Of a DNA stretch of 47,564 nt, positions 39,718 through 47,564 are shown in pieces. The DNA is taken from the NCBI RefSeq assembly GCF_006094435.1, contig NZ_CP034781.1:1-47564 (forward strand). The letters are read 5' to 3'. The notes beneath the pieces are model-generated. The model did no database searches and was not told the origin of the DNA. It saw nothing but the letters and a program-made list of their open reading frames with translations. Position 1 is the first letter of the stretch. Each line of letters starts with the position of its first letter. Source of the DNA: Pseudomonas sp. MPC6 (GTDB lineage: Bacteria > Pseudomonadota > Gammaproteobacteria > Pseudomonadales > Pseudomonadaceae). Position numbers and translations under genes: made by a program.

Positions 39718-40016
39718 CCCTGCTACGGCCTTCGGCCTAGGCACTGAATACGCCCTTTTAAGAGCATGATTTTTGATCCTTAACAGGATCAAAATCTCAA
39801 TACACAACACGCACCACCCTGGCGGGAGGTGTGGCCCGCGTACACTGCGGGCTACAGCGTAATTGCCACGTAATGCAGCGTGATACGTTTGTATTACACA
39901 TATACCATACAAGCCATATTTTACTAGCATTTTGTGTAATACGTTTGTTATACAAGATGCCAGAAACAAAAAACTCCCGTTTCAGGGAGGTTTTCAACCG
40001 TTAAAAGGGGGGCACC
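39718..40016. other. Origin of transfer (oriT) region
   Basis: Non-coding DNA between the stb operon and trwA, where oriT lies in R388-type systems. It contains TTTTGATCC/GGATCAAAA (39771-39794), GCCCGC/GCGGGC (39834-39852), GTATTACACA/TGTGTAATAC (39891-39900, 39933-39942), the direct repeat ATACGTTTGT (39883, 39939) and a CTCCC/GGGAG hairpin with TTTT just before trwA. The last could be an attenuator. The nic site cannot be placed with certainty. Confidence 0.75.
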
Positions 40017-40403
40017 GTGGGGAAGACAGTACCGATACGTTTGAACGATCAGCAGCTGGCCAGGGTCGAGGAATCGGCTGCTTTGGCGGGCTATAAACAC
40101 CTGTCCACATACATGCGTGATCGCCTGCTTGAGCCGTCCAAAACCGACAGTCACCAAGGCAGCGTAGACCAATGGGCCGACCAGCAGCGCACCTTGGCTT
40201 TGCTCGAATCACTCGACCAGGCCCAAGCGACGAATCGAACCATTCTGGCCATCGTGGTCTACCTGCTGCGACAGAACAGTACACAAGGAAAACTCAACGA
40301 ATTGCGGGCCGAACTTTCCGCATTGGTAAGCAACGAGGAAGTGTTAGCCACCCTACTGCCGGAGTTGGCTAAGGACATAGAGCGTCTATCAGGAGAGGAC
40401 TGA
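40017..40403 (+). CDS. trwA: TrwA-like relaxosome accessory protein
   Basis: A 128-aa protein with a GTG start at 40017 behind AAAGGGGGG. The ribbon-helix-helix N-terminus has KTVPIRLNDQQLARVEESAA, then LAGYKHLSTYMRDRLLE. The C-terminus is helical. TrwA binds near oriT, aids TrwC relaxation and represses the trw promoter. It overlaps the coupling-protein gene by one base (TGATG). Confidence 0.85.
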   Translation: MGKTVPIRLNDQQLARVEESAALAGYKHLSTYMRDRLLEPSKTDSHQGSVDQWADQQRTLALLESLDQAQATNRTILAIVVYLLRQNSTQGKLNELRAELSALVSNEEVLATLLPELAKDIERLSGED

Positions 40404-41953
40404 TGCACAAACAAGATGTTGAAAACGCGACAATGACGGCAGGCATAGGGTTGCCGTTGGCTGGCTGGCTCGGCGGCGCTCACCTCGCGCAAATGCCATT
40501 CACCCCATTCCCCGACGCCCTTCGGGAGACAATCCACCAGACACTGCAGAACCCCATCATGGCCAGTTGCACGGTGGCCAGCGTCGCGGCGGCTGGTGCG
40601 CTGGTCTACTACCTCAATGAGTATTGCGACGATGGCTTTCGAGGCGAACGCTTCCAGCAACACTTGCGGGGATCGCGCATTCGCAACTGGCATTTCGTAG
40701 ACAGCAAGGTACGCACTCGAAACGGCCAAACCAATCGGCAGCGGCGCAAGAAAGGCATGCCGAAGCTCGACCCGATCATGATCGGCAAAGTACCGATGCC
40801 GCTGCACCTTGAAGACCGTAACACCATGATCTGCGCGTCCATCGGTGCGGGTAAATCCGTGTCCATGGAAAGCATGATGGCCTCGGCGCTGAAGCGTGGT
40901 GATAAGCTGGCCGTGGTCGATCCCAACGGGACGTTCTACTCGAAATTCAGCTTCAAGGGAGACGTGATTCTCAACCCCTTCGACGCTCGTTCAGCCGGTT
41001 GGACGCTGTTCAATGAGATCAAAGGCGTCCACGACTTTGACCGCATGGCCAAGTCGATCATCCCGCCGCAGGTCGATCCAGGCGATGAGCAATGGTGTGC
41101 GTATGCGCGTGACGTGCTGGCCGACACCATGCGCAAGCTCAAGGAAACCGACAACCCGAACCAGGACACGCTGGTAAATCTACTGGTACGGGAAGACGGC
41201 GACACCATCCGGGCGTTCCTGGCCAACACGGACTCCGAAGGGTACTTCCGCGACAATGCCGAAAAGGCGATTGCCAGCATCCAGTTCATGATGAACAAGT
41301 ACATTCGTCCGTTGCGCTTCATGACCAAGGGCAACTTTTCCATCCACAAATGGGTGACAGATCCAGACGCGGGCAACCTGTATATCACCTGGCGGGAGGA
41401 CATGCGTTCGACCATGCAGCCGCTGGTGGCCATGTGGATCGACACCATCTGCGCAACGATCCTCAGTTACGAACCCATGACCGGGAAACGCCTCTGGCTG
41501 TTTCTGGACGAGCTGCAATCGCTTGGCAAACTTGAGTCCTTTGTGCCCGCTGCAACCAAAGGCCGTAAGCACGGCCTGCGCATGGTCGGCAGCCTGCAGG
41601 ATTGGTCGCAGCTCATTGCCAGTTATGGCAAGGAGGATGCGGAAACAGTGCTCTCTTGCTTCCGAAATTACGTCATCCTCGCCGCCGCTAACGCCGAAAC
41701 AGCGATCAAGGCCAGTGCGATCCTCGGCGAGCAGGAGGTTAGGCGCGCCCGAGTTTCGTTTACTGCAGGACGCCAAACGCGAGCGCAGGAGATCAAGAAA
41801 GAATACGTGGTGATGGCCTCCGAAATTTCCAACCTCAACGACCTTGAGGCCTATCTGAAATTCGGTGAAGACTTCCCCATCACCAAGATCAAACTGCCTT
41901 ATGTCGATCATAAAGAACGGGCACCGTCCATTGTCATAGCCGGTCAGGCATAA
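40403..41953 (+). CDS. trwB: TrwB/VirD4 type IV coupling protein
   Basis: A 516-aa protein. Two N-terminal membrane helices (GIGLPLAGWLGGAHLAQMPF and MASCTVASVAAAGALVYYL) are followed by a RecA/FtsK-like ATPase: Walker A CASIGAGKSVSMES (about 150), Walker B LWLFLDELQSLGKLESFVPA and the RKHGLRMVGSLQDWSQL motif. It brings the relaxosome to the secretion channel and pumps DNA. Confidence 0.95.
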   Translation: MHKQDVENATMTAGIGLPLAGWLGGAHLAQMPFTPFPDALRETIHQTLQNPIMASCTVASVAAAGALVYYLNEYCDDGFRGERFQQHLRGSRIRNWHFVDSKVRTRNGQTNRQRRKKGMPKLDPIMIGKVPMPLHLEDRNTMICASIGAGKSVSMESMMASALKRGDKLAVVDPNGTFYSKFSFKGDVILNPFDARSAGWTLFNEIKGVHDFDRMAKSIIPPQVDPGDEQWCAYARDVLADTMRKLKETDNPNQDTLVNLLVREDGDTIRAFLANTDSEGYFRDNAEKAIASIQFMMNKYIRPLRFMTKGNFSIHKWVTDPDAGNLYITWREDMRSTMQPLVAMWIDTICATILSYEPMTGKRLWLFLDELQSLGKLESFVPAATKGRKHGLRMVGSLQDWSQLIASYGKEDAETVLSCFRNYVILAAANAETAIKASAILGEQEVRRARVSFTAGRQTRAQEIKKEYVVMASEISNLNDLEAYLKFGEDFPITKIKLPYVDHKERAPSIVIAGQA

Positions 41954-41964
41954 CGGGGGTCGGC

Positions 41965-44934
41965 ATGTTCAACGTCACGCCCATCAAGGGAAACAACCAG
42001 TATGCGGCAGCGCACTATTTTTCTGCCGCAGATGACTACTACGCGAAGGAATCGCCGGGCGAGTGGCAAGGCGAAGGTGCCGAAAGACTCGGTTTGACCG
42101 GCCCGATCGACAGCGTGGAGCTGGCCAAGCTGCTCGATGGAAAGCTACCGAACGGCAAGCGCATAGCAACCACCTTCGACCAGAAGTCCGGCAAGAAGCG
42201 CATGGGCCTGGATCTGACATTCTCAGCGCCGAAATCTGTCTCGATGCAGGCACTTGTCGCCGGCGACAAATCAGTTGTCCTCGCCCATGATCGGGCAGTG
42301 ACCAAGGCCATGGAGCACGTTGAAAAGCTTGCTCAAGCTCGCCGCAAGGAACAGGGCAAGACCATGCGGGAGCGAACGGGGAACATGGTCATTGGCAAAT
42401 TTCGCCATGAAATGAGCCGTGGTAAAGATCCGCAGATGCACACCCACGCCGTGGTCATGAACATGACACAGCGGGCCGATGGCGAATGGCGCGCCTTGTT
42501 CAATGACGACATTTTTGTGGTTCAGCACGAAGTTGACGCCATGTACAAAGGCCTGTTGGCCTATGAGCTGCGCGAGCTGGGCTACGAAATCCGTGTGCTG
42601 GACAACGAAGGTAACTTCGAGCTGAACCACATCACCCGCGAACAGATCGAGGCGTTCTCAGGCCGTAGCAAGGTCATTGAGGATGCGTTGGCCAAAGACG
42701 GAAAGACTCGTGCAGACGCAACCACCCTCGAAAAGCAGATCATCGCCATGGCGACCAGGCCGCGCAAGGATGAGCGCGACGCCGAGCTGGTGAAACAGTA
42801 TTGGGTCACGAAAAGCCGCGAGCTGGGGATCGACTACGGCGCGCGCAGTCGGCTTGATCGCCGCGAGTATGGCGAGAGCCGCGCTGAACCAGGTGCGCGA
42901 GTTCACGCCGATTCCAATCTACCCACCGGCATGACACCCGGCCAAGCCGTGGTGCAGTACGCAATCAATCACCTGACCGAACGTGAGCAGGTCGTCGGCG
43001 AGCAGGATATGAAAACCGTCGCGCTTCGCCGTGCGGTTGGCTTGGCCACACCCGACCAAGTTTCTGCAGAGATTGACCGTCTGGTGAAGCAGGGAACGCT
43101 GATCGAATCGACACCGGCCTACAAGATGGCCAAGGGATCCGCAGAAGACCCGGTGCTGTCTCCTGCAGGTTGGCAATCCCACCTGAAGGAGTTGAAAGGC
43201 TGGACAGACAAACAAGCGCAGCAGTACGTGGCCAAGGCCATCGCCCGGGGTTCATTGGTCGCGGCGGAAAAGCGCTACACCACGCAGAAAGGGCTGAAGC
43301 GAGAAAAGGCGATCCTCGCCATCGAGCGCACAGGTCGGGGCCAGGTCGCGCCGCTCATGTCTCAGGAGCAAGTAGCCAAAGCACTCGAAGGCTCGACTCT
43401 CACCACTGGCCAGCGGCAAGCGGTCGAGACCATTGTCAGCACCCCGAATAGGTTCGTCGGAATCCAGGGCGATGCCGGTACCGGCAAAACCTACTCCGTG
43501 GATCGAGCGGTGCAATTGCTTTCCTCGGTCAACGAGGCGATGAGCCACGGCAAGACAGAAGATCAGCCTGGCTACCGGATCCTTGCATTGGCTCCCTATG
43601 GCAACCAAGTCGCAGCACTCAAGAATGAGGGACTGGACGCGCACACGCTGGCCAGCTTCTTCCATACCAAGGACAAAAAACTGGACGAGCGAACCATCAT
43701 CGTCCTCGATGAGGCCGGTGTTGTCGGCGCTCGCCAGATGGAACAACTGATGCGCCTAGTTGAGAAGTCGGGCTCTCGCTTGGTTCAACTGGGCGACACC
43801 AAGCAAACCGAAGCAATCGAGGCGGGTAAACCGTTCGCCCAGCTTCAGCAAAACGGCATGCAGACCGCTCGAATCAAAGAGATTCAGCGGCAGAAAGACC
43901 CCGAGCTGAAACGGGCCGTCGAGCACGCAGCCGATGGTAATACCCCACTTTCGCTGCAGCACATCAAACACATCGAGGAACTGCGCAACCCTTCCGAGCG
44001 GCACCAGGCCATTGTGAACGACTACGTTCGCCTCACTGACCAGGAGCGCAAAGAGGTGTTGATCGTCGCGGGCACGAACAAGGATCGCAAAGAGATCAAC
44101 ACGCTGGCCCGCCGAGCTTTGGGGCTGGAGGGGACAGGGGCCAAGTTCGATACGCTGAACCGTGTAGATATGACCCAGGCAGAACGCCGCTATGCCCCGG
44201 CCTACAAAGCGGGAATGCTGATCCAGCCGGAGAAGGACTACAAAAAAGCGGGTCTGATGCGGGGCGAAACCTACACGGTGAAGCAGGCACTGCCGGGGAA
44301 CATCCTCATTGTGACCGGCGCCGATGGAAATCCCATCCAGCTCAACCCGCGCCAAGTAACGAAACTCAGCGTGTACAAGCACGAACGCCCGGAGCTGGCC
44401 ATGGGCGACCTCGTTCGGATCACCCGGAACGATCCGGCTCTTGACCTCACCAACGGCGACCGGATGCGCGTAGTCAGTACGCAAAACGGTTTGATCGAGC
44501 TGGCATCGATCAAGGACCGCAACGGCAAACCTGAGCGGGTAGTGAAGCTACCAGCGAACAAGCCGTTGCACCTAGAGCACGCCTATTCGGCGACGGTGCA
44601 TAGTGCGCAGGGCCTGACCAACGACCGGGTAATGATCTCGATCAACACCAAGAGCCGAACCACCTCGCTCAACCTGTTCTATGTGGCGATCAGCCGGGCG
44701 CGGCTGGAGGCGCGTGTATACACCGACGCTATTGCGGGACTACCAGCGGCCATTGCCAAGCGCTACGACAAAACCACCGCTTTGAGCCTGCAGAAAGAGC
44801 GTGATGTGATGCGCCTGCAGAAACCGCACACACTCAAAACCATTGCGGATGGCGCAACCAATGAGCGCGCCCTGGAGCAGAAACAGCGAGTGCAGCCCGT
44901 GACACCAAGCGGGGGTAGAGAGCGTACAAAGTAG
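41965..44934 (+). CDS. trwC: MOBF relaxase-helicase (TrwC/TraC family)
   Basis: A 989-aa protein. In the relaxase domain (1-300), Tyr18 and Tyr26 sit where the two catalytic tyrosines of R388 TrwC are, and the metal-binding histidines are His148, His159 and His161 (GKDPQMHTHAVVMN). The SF1 helicase has Walker A GDAGTGKTYSVDR at about 500, Walker B IIVLDEAGVVG, GDTKQTEAIEAGKPF and the C-terminal SATVHSAQGLTNDR followed by FYVAISRAR. It nicks oriT, pilots the strand and unwinds DNA. Its pWW0 counterpart is called TraC. It is the last gene of the trw operon, followed by a strong terminator. Confidence 0.95.
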   Translation: MFNVTPIKGNNQYAAAHYFSAADDYYAKESPGEWQGEGAERLGLTGPIDSVELAKLLDGKLPNGKRIATTFDQKSGKKRMGLDLTFSAPKSVSMQALVAGDKSVVLAHDRAVTKAMEHVEKLAQARRKEQGKTMRERTGNMVIGKFRHEMSRGKDPQMHTHAVVMNMTQRADGEWRALFNDDIFVVQHEVDAMYKGLLAYELRELGYEIRVLDNEGNFELNHITREQIEAFSGRSKVIEDALAKDGKTRADATTLEKQIIAMATRPRKDERDAELVKQYWVTKSRELGIDYGARSRLDRREYGESRAEPGARVHADSNLPTGMTPGQAVVQYAINHLTEREQVVGEQDMKTVALRRAVGLATPDQVSAEIDRLVKQGTLIESTPAYKMAKGSAEDPVLSPAGWQSHLKELKGWTDKQAQQYVAKAIARGSLVAAEKRYTTQKGLKREKAILAIERTGRGQVAPLMSQEQVAKALEGSTLTTGQRQAVETIVSTPNRFVGIQGDAGTGKTYSVDRAVQLLSSVNEAMSHGKTEDQPGYRILALAPYGNQVAALKNEGLDAHTLASFFHTKDKKLDERTIIVLDEAGVVGARQMEQLMRLVEKSGSRLVQLGDTKQTEAIEAGKPFAQLQQNGMQTARIKEIQRQKDPELKRAVEHAADGNTPLSLQHIKHIEELRNPSERHQAIVNDYVRLTDQERKEVLIVAGTNKDRKEINTLARRALGLEGTGAKFDTLNRVDMTQAERRYAPAYKAGMLIQPEKDYKKAGLMRGETYTVKQALPGNILIVTGADGNPIQLNPRQVTKLSVYKHERPELAMGDLVRITRNDPALDLTNGDRMRVVSTQNGLIELASIKDRNGKPERVVKLPANKPLHLEHAYSATVHSAQGLTNDRVMISINTKSRTTSLNLFYVAISRARLEARVYTDAIAGLPAAIAKRYDKTTALSLQKERDVMRLQKPHTLKTIADGATNERALEQKQRVQPVTPSGGRERTK

Positions 44935-44942
44935 GATGAACA

Positions 44943-44965
44943 AAGCCCCGGAAGGGGCTTTTTTT
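44943..44965 (+). terminator. Terminator of the trw operon
   Basis: AAGCCCC GGAA GGGGCTT followed by five T; 8 bp behind the relaxase stop. Confidence 0.9.
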
Positions 44966-44978
44966 CGCATGCGAGAAT
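44961..44978. promoter_or_regulatory. Palindromic operator, copy 8 (diverged)
   Basis: TTTTTCGCATGCGAGAAT; core CGCATGCG with one arm altered, overlapping the terminator's T run. It is directly followed by another perfect palindrome, TTCCTCGCGAGGAA (44977-44990). Confidence 0.5.
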
Positions 44979-44990
44979 TCCTCGCGAGGA

Positions 44991-45190
44991 AATTTTCTAG
45001 GAATTTCAGTCAAAAACTCGCCTTTCGTGAACCAATAGATGAATCCTAAAGACTTTAATAAATCCTCTTAACAGTTTGTTTTTAAAGACTTTTATAAAAT
45101 ATTTTTTTTATTTGTTGATCACCTTATTCTAGAGAGAGGTGTGCGAGATCGTTATAAAGACCACATCACAAGTCATTTGAGATCTGGCTA
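44991..45190. other. AT-rich upstream region with direct repeats
   Basis: About 200 bp, very AT-rich. AAAGACTTTAATAAAT (45048) and AAAGACTTTTATAAAA (45084) are imperfect direct repeats 36 bp apart. Probably the promoter and control region of the gene pair that follows; no clear -35/-10 chosen. Confidence 0.5.
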
Positions 45191-45325
45191 ATGAACAGTT
45201 TTCGCAAAGCAGTAGAAGCATTGGAACGCCTCGCTACTAACGCAGATCGCTTAGTACCGCTGGTTCTGTCACTAGCAGTGTTCGCTGCTATCGTCGTCAT
45301 CGGAATGCAGGGGGCTTGGAAATGA
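45191..45325 (+). CDS. 44-aa single-pass membrane protein
   Basis: ATG 45191 to TGA 45325. MNSFRKAVEALERLATNADR is followed by a 16-19-residue hydrophobic helix (LVPLVLSLAVFAAIVVIGMQ). Its stop overlaps the next gene's ATG (ATGA), which supports both as real genes. The function is unknown; a membrane-tethering partner for the wHTH protein behind it is possible. Confidence 0.6.
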   Translation: MNSFRKAVEALERLATNADRLVPLVLSLAVFAAIVVIGMQGAWK

Positions 45326-46035
45326 GATTGCTGCCTTGGGTGCGGATGCCCGCGATATGGATTAAGGAGGGAGGTCTGCGCGACTTTGGCTGGTCAAACC
45401 AAGCCAAGGCGTCTCGATCAACCGCGATTGCAGCATTGCAGCTGTACATCGCCCTGCTGACCCAGGCTGAAGAACATTGGAGGGGGAACGACTGCCTGCT
45501 AATAGCCGAGCTGACTTACACACGATTGATGGAAATTACAGATTTGAGCCGACAGCTCGTTGCTGCAGGCTTGGAAGGACTGGTTGTTACAGGCAGGATC
45601 AAAAGCGAAAAGGATGGCCGCAAATGCAGGTACATCCTTGTGGGTTACGACTCCACCGGCAACTGGTGCAAGCTGCCCTCAAGGCCGCTTTATAACGTCT
45701 TGAAGAATACTCAAATCGAGCCTTTCCAGATGTTCCAAAAGCGATCTGTCTGTGAACTCGACGCGCTGAAGCTCTTTCTCTACTTTGCTTTTGCGCGGGA
45801 CAACAAGACCATGTTCACGATGGCATCGTTTGAAACCATCAGCGAAAAGACCGGTGTGGCTGAGAAGCGGATTCCCAGGGCAAACGCCTTTTTGATCAAC
45901 TGCGGGCTACTCGCAAACCTATCGCGTGAACACTCGGAAGACGTTAAGAAAAAAGAGCCGAACAAGTATTTTATGCGTGGGTATCGAGAGCTTTTCACGG
46001 GACAAAAAGCAGCACCGGCACCGGCCCCAGCCTGA
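45322..46035 (+). CDS. Protein with two winged-helix-like regions, unknown
   Basis: 237 aa from ATG 45322, which overlaps the 44-aa gene. Two regions look like winged HTHs: about 35-100 (AALQLYIALLTQAEEHW, LTYTRLMEITDLSRQLVAAG, LEGLVVTGRIKSEKDGRKCR) and about 145-205 (DALKLFLYFAFARDNKTMFT, FETISEKTGVAEKRIPRANA). Tandem wHTH layouts occur in plasmid initiators, but iterons are not seen next to it, so a regulator is equally likely. It ends in an Ala-Pro tail. Confidence 0.6.
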   Translation: MRLLPWVRMPAIWIKEGGLRDFGWSNQAKASRSTAIAALQLYIALLTQAEEHWRGNDCLLIAELTYTRLMEITDLSRQLVAAGLEGLVVTGRIKSEKDGRKCRYILVGYDSTGNWCKLPSRPLYNVLKNTQIEPFQMFQKRSVCELDALKLFLYFAFARDNKTMFTMASFETISEKTGVAEKRIPRANAFLINCGLLANLSREHSEDVKKKEPNKYFMRGYRELFTGQKAAPAPAPA

Positions 46036-46059
46036 CAGGCCGCACGCTTAGCGTATAAT
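46032..46059 (+). promoter_or_regulatory. Promoter of the HTH-repeat gene
   Basis: -35 CTGACA (46032-46037), 16-bp spacer, consensus -10 TATAAT (46054-46059). The -35 overlaps the previous stop codon. Confidence 0.6.
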
Positions 46060-46094
46060 CTTGTCCGTTTCCTCTATCGTCCCCCAAAGAATGT

Positions 46095-46838
46095 ATGACC
46101 GCTGACTGGAAAAACATCGGATTGCCCAAGTGGTACGACTGCAAGCTTGGCCGGATGAAGGATCGAACATTGGCCAGGTTGGTCGGGACGACACAGCACC
46201 GGATCCGACAGCGCCGCCTGATGTTCGCCATCGCGGCCTATACGGTCGACCAGGTGATTGAACCGTTCCGTGATTTGCTGGGGGTTGAATCCGACCCGGC
46301 TATTGCCGCTCGATGCGGTGTGTCCGTTTCCAGTGTGACGACCTACCGCGAGTCGCAGGGCATACCGCCCAGACCTCGACCGACGCCGAGAAAGCAACGG
46401 ATCCCGGCAAACCATCCAGTCAGACCCTACAAGGCGTTGTTGGGCCTTGTGACTGACCAGGACATAGCCAAGCTTTCAGGCGCTACCGTCGCCACAGTCA
46501 AAGCATTGCGCGAAGCATTCGGCTTCGGGCCTGCTGCCCCCCTACCTGAGTCGCCGAACCCCGTCCCGCTTCCAAACTATCAAGGGCCGTGGCTTGGGTT
46601 CGAGTCGCTATTTGGCACCATGTCTTCGGCGAAGATCAGTCGCGCAGTGGGCGTGCCATTTTCGGTGGTCGAAGAGCGGCGGGAGTTTTTGGGCATCAAG
46701 CCCTATCAGCGGGTGTCGCGGGTAGCTCGTTACGAGCATCTGCTTGGGATGGTATCCAACAACGTGTTGGCAAAGCTGGCGGGTGTGGCACCGTCACGCA
46801 TTGCGGACATTCGCAAGAGCAAGGCGCATAACTGCTGA
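46095..46838 (+). CDS. Five-fold helix-turn-helix repeat protein, unknown
   Basis: A 247-aa protein built of five similar units at about residues 17-44, 58-91, 112-144, 169-202 and 212-244. Each has the pattern LLG-x-hydrophobic-(S/T)D-x2-(I/L)A-x3-G(V/A)-x4-(V/I)-x2-(R)E, for example LLGVESDPAIAARCGVSVSS and LLGLVTDQDIAKLSGATVAT. Units are joined by Pro-rich linkers. Each unit reads as an HTH, so the protein may wrap DNA or bind repeated sites. I do not know a named family. It ends opposite the kfrB-like gene with a shared terminator. Confidence 0.65.
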   Translation: MTADWKNIGLPKWYDCKLGRMKDRTLARLVGTTQHRIRQRRLMFAIAAYTVDQVIEPFRDLLGVESDPAIAARCGVSVSSVTTYRESQGIPPRPRPTPRKQRIPANHPVRPYKALLGLVTDQDIAKLSGATVATVKALREAFGFGPAAPLPESPNPVPLPNYQGPWLGFESLFGTMSSAKISRAVGVPFSVVEERREFLGIKPYQRVSRVARYEHLLGMVSNNVLAKLAGVAPSRIADIRKSKAHNC

Positions 46839-46849
46839 TCTACAAAAAA

Positions 46850-46867
46850 GGGAGCCTACCGGCTCCC
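46850..46867 (-). terminator. Terminator between convergent genes
   Basis: GGGAGCC TACC GGCTCCC. On the minus strand it is followed by six T, so it mainly ends the kfrB-like transcript; the plus side has only a weak T stretch. Confidence 0.8.
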
Positions 46868-46914
46868 TTGAAAGTTTGTCATACGCTGTGTTGGCCAGCT
46901 AAGGCTCGTTAAGG

Positions 46915-47544
46915 TCAAAAGCCCTTCCCACCAAAGCCTTTCGGCTGGTGCGAATGCTCCTTCCGTTCGTGCTGAAGCTGACGCTCTTGCACAATGCCTA
47001 CCCCGGCGAATGGGTAGCGTATCGAAAGATCCTTGCCAGCATGCAGGATCCCGGCCTTGGCGCTGCTCAGAGCTGCACGTTCATGTGCAATGTGAACGGT
47101 CTTCTGTCCGTCGCTGACAGCTTGGATTACCTGATTGCCCTGGAAGCCAAGGATCTTGCCCTCGTAGGTCTGACCACGCTCAGCATTCTTGATGGCAGGC
47201 ATATCCATCGGTTTGGAAACGGCCAGAGCTTCGGCAGGCTTGCCAGCGGCAGCACCGGAAGGCCCCGATTTTTGCAGCTCCAGCGCTTCCTTGAACGAGG
47301 TTTTGAAGTCGGCAGCGCCTGGCATGTTGTCGAACGGCAGATCCTTGTAATACTGGCTACCTTCCTTGCCCACCTGGGCGAATACGCGAGCGCCGCCGCC
47401 TTGCTGAACGGTCATCACAGTCTTGTCGGAAAGCTCGGCCTTGAACCAGGCAGCGCCCGCCTCCTTCGGATCGGTGAACGTCTGCAGTTCCTTGCCTTTC
47501 TGGAACAGTTGGTACGTGGTCTGGTCAGTGTTTTGCTTTTCCAT
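46915..47544 (-). CDS. KfrB-like plasmid protein
   Basis: A 209-aa protein. The C-terminal segment YEGKILGFQGNQVIQAVSDG, VHIAHERAALSSAKAGILHA, GKDLSIRYPFAGVGIVQERQ matches the KfrB domain pattern (G-x-hydrophobic-x5-VQ, HD/HE, G-x-x-x-x-IRY). The N-terminal part (LFQKGKELQTFTDPKEAGAA) looks like the companion domain often fused to it in plasmid proteins. KfrB in IncP plasmids links to KfrA in stable inheritance. The start at 47544 lies 20 bp from the window edge, behind a GAGGGAACG site; its promoter is outside. Confidence 0.75.
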   Translation of the reverse strand: MEKQNTDQTTYQLFQKGKELQTFTDPKEAGAAWFKAELSDKTVMTVQQGGGARVFAQVGKEGSQYYKDLPFDNMPGAADFKTSFKEALELQKSGPSGAAAGKPAEALAVSKPMDMPAIKNAERGQTYEGKILGFQGNQVIQAVSDGQKTVHIAHERAALSSAKAGILHAGKDLSIRYPFAGVGIVQERQLQHERKEHSHQPKGFGGKGF

Positions 47545-47564
47545 ATGCGTTCCCTCTCAGTATT

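Overview
The window is a piece of a conjugative plasmid, almost certainly from Pseudomonas. The evidence is a complete MPF-T (VirB-type) conjugation gene set, a parAB partition operon, an iteron origin with its Rep gene, an stbABC-oriT-trwABC-type mobilisation block with a MOBF relaxase, and KorA/TrfB-like and KfrB-like plasmid regulators. The layout (TrbM/KikA/MpfK and Nuc genes behind the virB operon, small wHTH Rep, MOBF relaxase) resembles IncP-9 plasmids such as pWW0, with relatives in IncN/IncW. That assignment rests on architecture recalled from knowledge, not on a search.

Layout: 1-11.5 kb, minus-strand mating-pair-formation operon (regulator-like ORF, virB2, B3, B4, B5, lipoprotein, small membrane protein, virB6, B8, B9, B10, B11, B1, trbM/kikA, nuc). 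11.6-12.2 kb, control region. 12.2-14.7 kb, parA-parB-korA-like operon and small genes. 14.8-16.5 kb, serine resolvase, oriV iterons, rep. 17-24.1 kb, a type I restriction-modification operon hsdR-hsdS-prrC-hsdM that contains a full-length PrrC anticodon nuclease. 24.6-28.1 kb, plasmid accessory genes (DUF932, a second KorA-like gene, a toxin-antitoxin pair, a pair of related unknown genes), several of them behind a repeated structured leader. 28.09-36.21 kb, an 8.1-kb insertion that carries tartrate catabolism. 36.3-39.7 kb, backbone again (Tn3 remnant, SprT-like protease, stbCBA). 39.6-45 kb, oriT and the transfer genes trwABC. 45-47.5 kb, a small membrane protein, two HTH proteins and KfrB.

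The most interesting items are these. (1) The tartrate region is bounded by a perfect 23-bp terminal inverted repeat with TGT/ACA ends and a 6-bp target duplication. Its ends carry arrays of about 19-bp sub-terminal repeats spaced about 21 bp apart, yet no transposase is encoded inside. It splits a 65-aa plasmid gene that is restored in frame if the element and one duplication are removed. (2) PrrC sits inside the plasmid-borne type I operon with its R-x3-E...H nuclease residues intact. (3) An 18-bp palindrome, TTTCTCGCGTGCGAGAAA and variants, occurs eight times across the plasmid, at partition, transfer and accessory genes. (4) A structured leader with a constant CGGCAA loop and a GCGAAGGAG ribosome-binding segment occurs four times; one copy is orphaned next to the R-M module.

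The cassette encodes a coherent pathway: uptake (DctA-like), L(+)-tartrate dehydratase (TtdAB) to oxaloacetate, oxaloacetate decarboxylase to pyruvate, plus a tartrate/D-malate dehydrogenase (TtuC-like) and a divergent LysR regulator.
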